From assembly GCF_000208745.1 (NCBI RefSeq), contig NC_030857.1, forward strand, positions 2,569,664 to 2,633,663: a stretch of 64,000 nucleotides of DNA. The letters are read 5' to 3'. Positions 21,300-32,446 of the stretch are shown here, in pieces (positions within the stretch are counted from its first letter, which is position 1; each line of letters starts with the position of its first letter). Position numbers and translations under genes: made by a program. This DNA is from Theobroma cacao (taxonomy: Eukaryota > Streptophyta > Magnoliopsida > Malvales > Malvaceae). The notes beneath the pieces are model-generated. The model searched no databases and was not told the DNA's origin. It was given only the letters and a program-made list of their open reading frames with translations.

Positions 21300-24200
21300 T
21301 CAGTCTGAAAGCATCAGTTCCAACTCAGGTTCATCAGAGATAACTGCATCATAATCTGAACCTGTTGTGTTATACAGACCCTTTTCTTGAAGCCCAATTT
21401 GATCCTCATCATCATCCAGATCAGGCCATTCTGGCTCATCATCATCATCATTCTCATTCTGATCATCACTTACCATAACATCTTTTCTTGATGAATCATT
21501 CATTTTCCCATGTTTCCTGTGTCCTGAACCTGCCTTTGCCTTTTCCTTTGCCTCTGAATCTTCACATATACAGGCGGATGGGTTCTCATGGAACTCACCC
21601 CTGCCTGGCCTGACCTCTTTTGGCTCCCCCATAAAGCCTCTCTGCAAAGTACGAACTCTAGAGGCAAATGCTTCCCATGTCATGTTGCTTCTGCTCAAGA
21701 ACAACCGATATAGTTTTTTAGCATTTGGACGAATGGTAGGTTTATGTCCAAAATATCTCCTGTAAAACACAAAGAATGGAAAAAGTTAGCCAGCAGTTAT
21801 AGTTACAGAAGGGAAGAATGGAAAGCAGGACTTGTTTACCTTCTTCCAGCTAATATTCTAGCCATGTTACCATTGTTGTTGGTGACAAACACATCACTCT
21901 CATCACAAACAATGAAGTCAAGTGCAGCCATTCGAGAAGAGAATGAGGAAAATGGCTTCAATTCTTCCCTTGTGGCAATAGAATCTTTTGAATAGAAGTT
22001 TGGGAAGAGTGCTTTTAGGGGTCTCAATGTTTCCTCCCCTCCATACACTTCACCAGATGCCACATAAATATGTACATCACTGCCATATCCTAGAGCTCGC
22101 AGCATCAGACCAACTTCCTCAGGGGTAAGTGGGCATTTTCCTTGCCTCCTTTGCTTATCAGGATTAATTTTCTGCAAACCAATAAACAGATGCCATACAT
22201 GCATTAGATCTGGGGTTGGGAGCTGAATGATGGAAGTCAAATTAATACAAATTAGAGAATTTAAAAGGACTACAGTCTCTGTTCTCAAACTAGCAGTCAC
22301 TTGTGAATTTTCTTTGCATCTCTTGTACCCTCTTATGTTCTTCATAAAAACTTCACCTAAACTGTACTGGAATCTTTTTTCCCCTTTCCTTGGTGGGAGG
22401 AGACAATGATACTTATAAACTGGAAAATGATGTTGAGTGATCATAATAGTGGAAACTTTACAGATTTACTTTCCAAATTCCAAGTTCTAGGCCTATAAAA
22501 AATGAGAATCAGGATGCAGCAAATAAACAGAGTTTGACACTTGAACCGTACATGTAAAGTTTTCCACCTCTTTCTTATCGCACCTAGTTCATTCCTTTCC
22601 TTTTCACCTCCACCATAATCACATCCTGAGAATGCAAGCATATCAGGTTCAAACCTGTAACAAAAGTGTTTAGCTGCATCAACAATCTCATACCTGTCTT
22701 TTATTATTGAATGGAAAAGCTATTGCTTGGAAATAATGATGCACTGATCTACTGCTGTATATCGACATATCTATCATGATGAATTTGGTTGAAGGCCTAT
22801 CCTTAAATCATGCAAGGTTAGTGGGTAGCATCAGATGTTTGCAAATTGTCATGCTGTCATTTACTAAGTGTAAAGAAATTGCAGGGCTATCTGTAGTTAG
22901 TTACTAAGTATAGTCTTATATTACCATGCATGCAGGTTTATCAGTTTCAAACCTTAAGGTATACAAAATCCAGGTGCGCCTGTGCACGTAGCTGTAAGCA
23001 TAAGTGTCACTACACGTGATAGATATACAGGACCAAAGATAAAGAAAGAAACATGCCTCAAGTGCAAAGCAATATAATGCTTGCTCCTCATCCTCATTCG
23101 ACGAACAAGTGTTTTACCCAGTTCTAGAATAGGGTCAGTGAACTTCAGAGCATGGTAGTTTACTCTGCATCTTAACTTCTGCAAATCTGTATCCAATTTG
23201 TTTGCAAGTCTGTAATCAAACTTGTTGAGCTGAACTGCATTCTTCACAGAATAAGAGAAGTGTCATTAGTGAAACCATCAGATATTAGACAGTTATAGTG
23301 GACGAGTAAAATCAACCCATCTTAAACTACCTAGAATAGGATAAAATGAAGCCATGGATAAAATAAGATGATGAGACTTAAGGGGAAACAGATGTCAACA
23401 GAAGCCAGCCAATACTAAATCCAGGTAAAACACAAAATGCTGAGGGGACAATAAACATGAGTTCAAACTTTAAAAACATTCCAATTTCTCATAAACTTAT
23501 TAGCAATCTAATAGTTCTATATGCTGGTTCTGTAGACACTTCTTTTTCCGAATAACAGTGAGATTAGTTATAGAATAAAGGATCAACCTGTTCCCCCACC
23601 ACTCTCTTTAGACTGGTCCAAAGCTCAAGCTTTATATGCCATTATAGCTCATCCCACGAAGGAAAGGTCTACTATTGCAAGAGCAAAGGTTTCCATGCAT
23701 CACCAAACACTGATAACGAATACACTTCTTTAAAATTTTTAGCTACCACTCTTTTAATTACTATCAGATTCACTAGGTCTAATATTGACAGGTGAAAAAG
23801 ATAAGAAATGGTTCTATAGGCAAGGCAACTATATTGGTATTTGATTTCCTTTTTCTCCATGAGAAAAAAAGTAAGAGAGAATGAGAAGGGCAGCTATTAA
23901 AAACAGGAAAAACGGAGTAAATAAAGCAATCCGAAAGTGGCCAGTGACCGGTTAAGGTCTAAGCATATAAAATTGAAAGCGAAAAATTTTGACAATAGGG
24001 AACTTACATGCCTTTTCAAAAGAACTGGCAATACACGATTTTGATAACATCTTTCACTACACTTCCGTGGAACACGCATGGTGTATGGAGTCCAACTCTT
24101 CCCTCCCCTTTTAGGGAGCTGCTTTATGATTTTAACATCTTTTGACAAAAACGATATGAACCAATGAATGTCAAAGATCTCTGAGAAGTTACTGCACATG

Positions 24201-25742
24201 AAAAGTTAGGAATAGTCACATAACATCTTGACAACTCAGTTCATGCAGTATTTCCTCTATTTAAAATGGTTCAAATGGCAAATATCTTTCATTCAATTGC
24301 AAACCTGGCATCCTTCCAAAAGGATTTTGGGTCTAGCTTTGGAACAACAAGAGTAGCATTCAGAATTCGAGCTGCAACAACAGCATCTGTAATCTGCCAC
24401 ACATGACTTGATAGTAAGCTTGATCACAAAAACGAATCAATTAAGTGATAAAACAATGATCCAATCATTGTTGTCATGAGACATGGATGGATGGTAACAG
24501 AAAGCTCAAACTAGGGTTTTCAAAGACCAATAGCTTTAAGCATGGCAGTAGATCATTAAGGTTCCCATCAGCTTGAATCAGCAGAATGCAATCCCTTTGC
24601 TTGTTACAGTTTTTGATTGAATGTCAGCTAATAAAATTATTCTGTTTATACATTATATGCTGCCAATTGGGCCAGTGATTCAAGCAGCCACTTCATTATA
24701 CAATTTCATTCAATATTTCACTTGTAATACAAATAAATCACTACATAAGTCCACACTGATCAATGAAGAATATAATCAAGAGCGTGTATTCATGTGTCTA
24801 ACCATTGTAAGCTATATAAACCTTTAGCACCAGAAACTTATATCTTACTTGCAGGTTCTCATGCTAAATTTGACATCAAACACAAAACCAAAGCTAGAAA
24901 ATACTATAAAACATCATTCCATCCAATAAAAGAACTGTACTAAGAAGTAGCTGTCAGAGTTACCCCAGTTCTTTGTTGGTTCAAACCTCCGCTGGTAGCA
25001 ATAGCCAAGTATCGAGTAGGATGCGTAACAGCTTCAGCTTCTGCAATACAATCAACATATTAAAAATCCTAAATCATCTCAATTCATTCATCATTATCAA
25101 TAGATTTAAAGTTTCCTAAATCCAGTTTCGTAAAACCTAACGTTTCAACATAAAATGTACAATTAATCAATCAAACTGGAGAAATAAATAAACAAATAAA
25201 TATTATACGCACTGGCAAATTTGCCGCTGGCATTACTGCATCCATAAAAGAATTTAGCATTTCTCGAACTCCATATATCACGATCTAATTTTCCTCCGTT
25301 ACTCTGATGCTCAGAAACAACATCACAAATTAATAAACGGTTAGGATCCAAAGAAACCTGAAATAAAACCGCAAAATCATAATAAAAATTATAAAGAATA
25401 ATACAAGTAATGAAGGAGCCGTAACTGGAATACGGAAAACTGAATCTCCATTGGTAATCGGATCCTCAACAACTGTGTTAAACTACACACAGGGAGAAAA
25501 ATTAATGCGTAAGTAAAATCACACATAAATTCAACGCTAACTGAAATAAACACGGAGAAAGAGAGAGGAAATACGGAGGTATGATTGCGGCGGAGGTTAA
25601 AGTGGTCCGATTCGTTAGGAGAAGGAGCGAGAAACGAAAGGATAGCGAAGAGGATTAGAAGTGCACCGGAGATGGCGGATATCACCGGAACCAAAGTCCG
25701 AAGGCGGTGGTAGTAATGTTGGCGCCGCCGTTGCAAGGCCAT
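21300..25742 (-). CDS. Plant O-fucosyltransferase family protein (GT106-like)
   Basis: I reconstruct ten exons on the minus strand: 25742-25575, 25482-25405, 25357-25213, 25040-24964, 24393-24305, 24191-24008, 23241-23057, 22654-22552, 22171-21840 and 21759-21300. They give 606 aa. A basic N-terminus and a hydrophobic segment at about residues 17-38 make it a type II Golgi protein. Family blocks include ATSGGLNQQRTG, SKHYIALHLRFEPDMLAFSG, LTPEEVGLMLRALGYG and DFIVCDESDVFVTNNNGNMA. The last exon ends in a very acidic tail (NDDDDEPEWPDLDDDED). Members of this large plant family transfer fucose or related sugars to proteins or pectic glycans; the acceptor here is unknown. The intron after 23057 starts with GC, not GT. 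It is convergent with ESV1. I recall the Arabidopsis relative as At1g76270. Confidence 0.92.
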
Positions 25743-26249
25743 CGCGGCGCTGCTGTTGACGGCGCTCTAAAGGCAAACAAAAAGAGAGAGAGAGAGAAAA
25801 CTGATTGATCTCTCTGCTCTCTCCGCTATAACTCCAACATCGCTTGAATTTAGTCCTATTATTTTAATTTTTTTAGAGGCTATGGCGAAAAGGACAAGAG
25901 TGGTTGTATAATGAGATTCACAATGAAGTGAGAGAAAGAGAGACAGGGAGGAAATAAAAGAATGAACAAAAACCCACCTCAGGACGAAACGAATCCTGGG
26001 GGAGAGAGAGAGATGGTGAGCTGGCTTGCGCAGTTTCACTTTTTTTTTTTTTTGTCTTCCATGAATATTTTCCGACGGTTAGAATATTCTAGTCATTATT
26101 TGTTTTGGCTCTGCCGGTGGAAGGCGGGTGAGTTTTCAGCCTCTGGTTATTGGGCTTTTATAATGTATCGGGTGAGTTTTGGGCTTTGATAAAGTATCGG
26201 GTGAGTTTTGATCCTAGTTATTGGGCTCTGATAAATTTATTCAAAAGTA

Positions 26250-26250
<1 letters not shown>

Positions 26251-26329
<79 letters not shown>
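26251..26329 (-). tRNA. tRNA-Leu (anticodon UAG)
   Basis: On the minus strand the sequence starts GACAGTTTGGCCGAGTGGTC and ends with the T arm GGGTTCAAATCCC and the stem strand AGCTGTC. The 7-bp acceptor stem (GACAGTT with AGCTGTC, one G-T pair) closes. The anticodon stem CCAGA/TCTGG encloses the loop TTTAGGC, so the anticodon is TAG. There is a variable arm, as expected for the class II leucine tRNA. The B box GGTTCAAATCC is intact. A run of four T at 26246-26243 in the sense direction can serve as the Pol III terminator. No intron is seen. The length is slightly short for tRNA-Leu but in range. Confidence 0.95.
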
Positions 26330-26609
26330 AATTTTGTAAGCTTAAATTTTTTTATTAATTTATTTAAATAATGGATATCTTATAATTGAATATTATATAT
26401 TAGACATAACATCTAAAAAAGCTTTTAAACTATTTAAAAATTTCAAACAAGCCCTTATATTTTTATTATGTTCAATCAACTACTTATAATTTTATTTTCA
26501 CCAAATAAGTTTTTATATTTTTATTTTAAATCAAATAAACCATTTTGACTAATAATTGACTTAATCAAAATTTCATTTGTCATTTTATATTGCATGATGT
26601 TGACTTAAT

Positions 26610-26675
26610 ATGTTAACATATTATAATTGCTTATAATGTGATATGTCAACATATTACAATTAATTATAATGTGAC
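26610..26675. repeat. 33-bp direct repeat, two copies
   Basis: ATGTTAACATATTATAATTG continuing to TTATAATGTGAT (26610-26642) is followed directly by ATGTCAACATATTACAATTA continuing to TTATAATGTGAC (26643-26675), and then by a third partial start ATGTTAAT. It is a small AT-rich tandem repeat with no visible function. Confidence 0.6.
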
Positions 26676-27941
26676 ATGTTAATTTGACATTATGACATGA
26701 TCATGTAACATTTTTCACATTCTACATTAACGTTATCTCAGTCTCATATGTAAAAAATAATAAGTGATATTTTGACTAATGACAATTAATCAATAATTAA
26801 TCATATTCAAAATAAAAGTGCAGATATATAATCAAATGCAATAAAATTTTGTTTATTTAAATTTTATTAAATAATTTAAAGTCTTATTTGAGTATTATGT
26901 CTATATATTATTTGATACGATTAAGATAGATTAAAACATTTCATATTCAAGTTTAAGTAGATAAAAGATAGTAAAACTATTACTCATCTCTAATTCGAAC
27001 AATGTTCTCATGACACCAATATTATTTTTTAATTATAAATAATAATTTTTATATTAAATTTTAGCTATATATATCTATTATTTTTATTTATAAATTTCTT
27101 ATAATTATTGTAAGACTTAATAAAATTCATTAAATATTTTAAATCTTAATTGAATTTTTATAAACTAACTTTAATTTTCATTAATAATATACATAAAAAT
27201 TGATTTTAAATTTATATTAATCAAATATTTAACATGTAGTATCTAGGGTATTAAAGTTCAAATTTTTAATTGAATATTTATAGGGCTTCAGTAATTTATT
27301 AAATATAAGAGTTTAGGTTAAATTACATAAAAAATAACAAAACTTTACCCGTTGACATATTTGTTCATGTTTCATAATAAATCTTTATATTTATCAATTT
27401 TTATATTCCTTATGTTATTTTTCTTTATACACTTCTTTTTGACATTTCTCAAAATGAATATTTTTAAAACTTAATATTATTTTTCATTATTTGTTTATAC
27501 TAAACAATATTAAATATCTGTTTCTATTAAAATTAAAACTTATTATCTTAATTTTGATATGAATAAAAAAAGGAAAAAAAGAAAAGAGTAATATCTTTTA
27601 CTTAAATAATTTAGTGTCTTTCTCAAAATAACTAATTTCCAAAGCACAAATGAAAGCAATCGGGAAATCCTGACCGTTTTATTCCTAGTAGTAGCATTTT
27701 GAGAATCTGCATAAGTTATCCTCTAGGCGCTAGTCCACTATCTTCTGGTGGAACCCAACCTGCACTTTTCATTTTTCAGACCAACAAACCCTCGTCTCTG
27801 GGAACTCGCGCACCAGGAAGCCCAACACTTTTCACTCTCTCTTTACTTCGTACGGGTTAATGTCTGCACTATAAAGATAAAATAATCAGCCTTTGTTTAT
27901 TTATTTTTGGTGAGTAGAAATAAACCTGGGAAGGAGCTGAG

Positions 27942-30404
27942 ATGAATTCCCTGACCGTGAAACCCGCTTCGTTTGTGTTGCAATCTACTTCCACGGTCCT
28001 CTCATCGTGCAAGCCAAAACAATGTCTTCCTTCAGTTAGCTTCCCAAGAAAGATCAAGAGCAGTAGAAGATTGGGTTTGAGATTTGAAGCTTATGATTCT
28101 TCCAATAGCGACGAGTCTTCTAAGTCCAGCGGTGATTCCAAGCCTACTAACGGCACTCTGGTATCTCTCTCTGTCTCTCTCTTTAATGTATTTTTCTTGG
28201 CTATGCAAGTGGTATTTTAAGTGTAATTTTTTCTGCAATCAGCAGCCGAAAACCAGGAGAGATATTCTATTGGAGTATGTCAAAAATGTGCAGCCGGAGT
28301 TCATGGAGTTGTTCGTGAAACGGGCGCCGCAGCAGGTTTCATTTCTTTTTCTTATTCCTTATTTATGGAGTTCTTAGGCTCTGGAAATGAAGTGAATTTG
28401 AATGTTACACTTTTTTTTTGGGTTTCTTCAGGTCGTTGAGGCAATGCGGCAAACGGTGACAAATATGATTGGAACCCTGCCCCCGCAATTTTTTGCTGTG
28501 ACAGTCACCACTGTAAGTATATTATGCTTTTCCGTTTTGGTTTTATGTTTTTTCAGTGCTATTGAAATCTACTCTTGTCGGTTTAGACAGTTATTGGGAA
28601 CTCTTTGATTTTCCTTTTAGGTTGCTGAAAATCTTGCACAACTCATGTACAGTGTTATGATGACTGGATATATGTTTAGGAATGCGCAATACCGATTGGA
28701 ATTGCAACAAAGTATAGAGCAGGCCGCGCTTCCTGAGGTCCAAGAAGAAAAGGTTAGTCTTTTCCCATTTTGCGTCTTGAAAGAAACCAAGGTGGTAATT
28801 GTTATCTGGAGAAAACCTTGTGAGGTTGCCACTCAACCATACCCCGATAAGGAATGGCTATCTCAGCTGCTTCATAGTGGTATACTCTGGAGCCATGTGT
28901 AATGGAGTCGGTTCTGATAGGGAGAAATCTCACAATGGTAGAGACAAGAAAAGAAAAATAATTACTCTTTGGAATGATAGAGTGATGTAACTGCATATCA
29001 TTGGTGTCTAAACAGAACTTGCCAAGAGGAATTATTTGTCTTGTCTCTAAGTCATTCAATCCTATCAAGTTATCCAAGAGAGTTATGTTGTTCAGTTTTA
29101 TGCTACTGTAAATTTAATCTGGGGGCCACTAGATGGTATAGCTTTATCTAAAGTAATCAACAATGCAATACTTCATTTTGTATTTCTTGTTAGAACATTT
29201 GGTGTCAATCATTGTAGTGCTTTGGGGTCCTGCACACTGCTTGCCTACTGCTTTATATTTAATTTTCACCATGTTGCCTACAACTCCTGTGTAGTGGCAA
29301 CTGCATCTACATCATAGACCCTGATCTAATCATCTTCTGTCATCTGAGATGTGCTCTTTAATCTCCAAATATTTTGTTTCGTTGGTGCTAAAGGGCTCCA
29401 TCTTTACAGGATGTTCCAGAGTATGCACCTGGTACACAAAAGAATGTGTCTGGTGAAGTTATTAGGTGGAATAATGTTTCTGGCCCGGAGAAAATAGATG
29501 CTAAAAAGTACATTGAGTTACTTGAAGCAGAGATTGAGGAACTGAATCGTCAAGTCGGTAGAAAATCTGCAAACGGACAAAATGAGCTATTAGAATTTCT
29601 CAAGTCTCTTGAGCCACAAAATCTGAAGGTAAATAAAGCTATTTCCACTTTTTTTTTACTGTATAATTTGGTTGCCCTGGTTATAGCTGCCAGCTGATTC
29701 TGCGATTTTGCTTGCATAGATACATGATTATAGAGAGAACTTAATGAGTACTTGTTGCATTACATTATTTACTGCATCAAACTTAACTTGCTTGAAACTT
29801 GAAAGTGTATTTTAAAGTTAAAAATACCGGGGGAAAACTGTGTACGGAGAATTAGCTCTAAAAGTTTCTTTCGATTACTGAATTCTAGTAGGGTCGAATA
29901 GAATAAATTCCATCTCACTCGAATTAGTGATTATCTCCACGTATTGACTCAAATTACATGTTTTCTAGGAGTTGACAAGCAGTGCTGGAGAAGATGTTGT
30001 GTTTGCAATGAACACATTCATTAAGCGTCTTTTAGCTGTTTCAGATCCTGACCAAATGAAGGTTACCTTCCTATTACTTTTCATTGTTGGGTATTCTCTT
30101 GCATTATGGTTTAAATGTTCATTCATATGAAGAAATCATTGGATACATGCACCTTGTGACAGAATGTAGAACTCAAAAGATACTATAATGTCATTTGATA
30201 TTTGAAAATCTTCCTTATACTTCGATATTCATTGTTTTACAGGCAAGTGTAACTGAGACAAGTGCACCCGAACTTGCCAAGCTTCTATGTTGGCTGATGG
30301 TGGTTGGTTACAGCATTAGGAACATTGAAGTCCGTTTTGACATGGAAAGAGTGCTTGGCACTCCTCCAAAGCCTGCAGAGTTGCCTCCAGGAGAAAACAT
30401 TTAG
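27942..30404 (+). CDS. Chloroplast DUF760 family protein
   Basis: I reconstruct seven exons: 27942-28160, 28243-28335, 28432-28512, 28621-28752, 29410-29628, 29969-30061 and 30243-30404, giving 332 aa. Every exon is a multiple of three, so all introns are phase 0. Residues 1 to about 50 are Ser/Thr/Lys-rich with few acidic residues and look like a chloroplast transit peptide. The mature part carries two related alpha-helical blocks, VQPEFMELFVKRAPQQVVEA and ELLEFLKSLEPQNLKELTSS, which mark the duplicated DUF760 domain. A coiled-coil-like helix (YIELLEAEIEELNRQV) lies between them. Arabidopsis members include the UV-B-induced MEB5.2 (At3g17800, from memory). The biochemical role is unknown. 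The acceptor of exon 2 is a CAGCAG tandem. It is convergent with the PPR gene on its right. Confidence 0.9.
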
Positions 30405-31135
30405 TTGCTGGTGGATAATTGCAAACATACGCAAATAGCGAAGTTGGTGCACAATTAATATGCTATATTATGATTTAGGTGAAAATTTTGTGCATGCCAT
30501 GCATGGTTGGCTTCTTATAATAACTTGAAACTTATTGATTACACGAGCCTTTTCCAAAGGAATTCTAACTTTTAAACACAGCTAAGTTGAGGTTTTGGTT
30601 GAACACGGTTACACTGCTGCATAATGGTTCTTTCTACAGTTTGAATGCCCATCTGTTCCAATAAGTTAAAAGATCAAAGTCCTCATCGACATCTCTGTGT
30701 GGTCGTCAATCACAACGGATTTCTGTCATTCTTTTAATCTTTGCTCCGCTGCCATTGGTGACATTAGTTAATATCCTTGAAATGGCTCTTGTGATTTGTC
30801 ATTACTTTGCGAGTGGGAGTCCTGCTGCCTCCTCTGATTGCAAGCAATTAAATCCTTGTAGTCCGCCTAAACTCCTAAGCATAAATATGGTTGCAAGGTG
30901 TCAAGAACCTTGCTTAGCACCTTTCATTCATCTTATGCGGACTTGAGGTCAAGCAAGCAAATGGAAAACCGTTAGATATCTACAATGGCCTCATTACCGC
31001 CTAATTTGGTGTGTTCTACTGAGCAGGGGCACCCTTGTGAACAGCAAAGCTTTCACGACATCGAGGGCAGTTTCTGAGATTGAATGCTGAAAAAAGATAG
31101 AAGCTGATTAGAAGGCATTTTAGCTGCTGCTACGC
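30405..31135. other. 3' UTRs of two convergent genes
   Basis: This 730-bp gap lies between the stops of the DUF760 gene (+) and the PPR gene (-) and probably holds both 3' UTRs. A plus-strand frame at 30755-30946 has no recognisable domain. Confidence 0.6.
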
Positions 31136-32360
31136 TTATAACACAGTGCTCCTTGCTGTGTCATAATTAGTTTTGAGTCTTCTAACCCATCCACTTTGAT
31201 TAGGTGACCAAGAGATTGGAAACCCAAGCATAGCACACCATCTTAAATTCAAAAGAGCTACAGCAAGATGCTCCTCAGAATCCTTAAAAAACTGGAGTAT
31301 CCTTGACTCAGCTTCCAAGTCCTCGGAAAGCACAACATCATCCTCAAATTGTCTCTTCTTTTCTTCAAGTGTGCTGTCTTCGTTGGAGATCATCCACATA
31401 CTCAAAACCTGCAATGCTTCCATGGCAGTGTTGTGAAAACCACGATCAACATATGCAGAAAATACATAATAGCAGGTTGATGGGTCAGGCTGGACTTTAT
31501 CTTGGTGCATCTGCTCAAGAATAAATTCCATTATGTCGATCCTTCCCTGACATTCATCCACGAAAAATCCAAAACCAATGTCAATAACTTATAAGGCAAC
31601 CAGCCCATCACAAGGCCATCAATGTTCAAGAGTAATCATATTTACCACTGTATTCTATGCACATAGTTGATATTACACGTATAAAGAAAGAAGACTTAGT
31701 GAAGAAAGGCCCCTAGGTGGCGACAGGACACTTTTTAACACAATCTTAAGGCGCATTCTGCCTTCTGATGGCCATAACGGCGTGTTATCAATTCCTTCAA
31801 GAAGTTCTGGCCAAAAACACGAAAATGCCTTCAATAAGGAATTTTGGTGACACCTACTTCTTACGCAACACCAGATACAAGTTATTGAATACTCTCCTGA
31901 TGCTTGCATGATAAGCATAAACAATATCCTAGGTGTTAGTAACCCAAAGTGTGTCAGGACATCCAAGTAGAAGCCAGCAGACAACTCTGAGGTGCAGTAC
32001 CTTCTATGACACGAGAACTCATATCTTGAGTTTTCCTTCATAAAAGTAATACCATTGGGTACAACAGCAAAGGAATCGGCATTTATCTATGGCATCTAGA
32101 GGGAACTAAAGTAGTGAAATCCCACATGGATACCCAAGACGTGACCCAATCAAAGAAGGGCAGAAAGCTGCTTAGATATTCTGATGTTTGCTAAGGCACC
32201 CTAAGAAAAGATGATATAGAACTCCTTTTCTCATTCAATCCACATGCTGAATGAAACATGCATAAACAGAAAAAAGCCAGAAAAGTAAATTAAGATACAA
32301 AATTTTACTCAGGTTACTTTTGCAAATAACATGCCTTGCAAAAATAGTAAAGATATATGT

Positions 32361-32399
<39 letters not shown>

Positions 32400-32414
32400 N
32401 CTCAAATATGTGGT

Positions 32415-32446
<32 letters not shown>

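Larger units (their letters stand above)
25743..27941. other. Intergenic region with a tRNA gene and AT-rich DNA
   Basis: Bases 25743-26040 are the 5' region of the O-fucosyltransferase gene, with a GA-rich run near 25780-25799 that is CT-rich in that gene's sense. The tRNA-Leu gene lies at 26251-26329. Bases 26340-27640 are very AT-rich and hold only a 33-bp repeat pair. Bases 27650-27940 are more GC-balanced and are probably promoter and 5' UTR of the DUF760 gene. Confidence 0.6.

Noticed and set aside
21300..21302. Extension of the ESV1 transcript unit through the minisatellite into the next gene
   Set aside because: The next gene lies on the opposite strand with its own complete ten-exon model.
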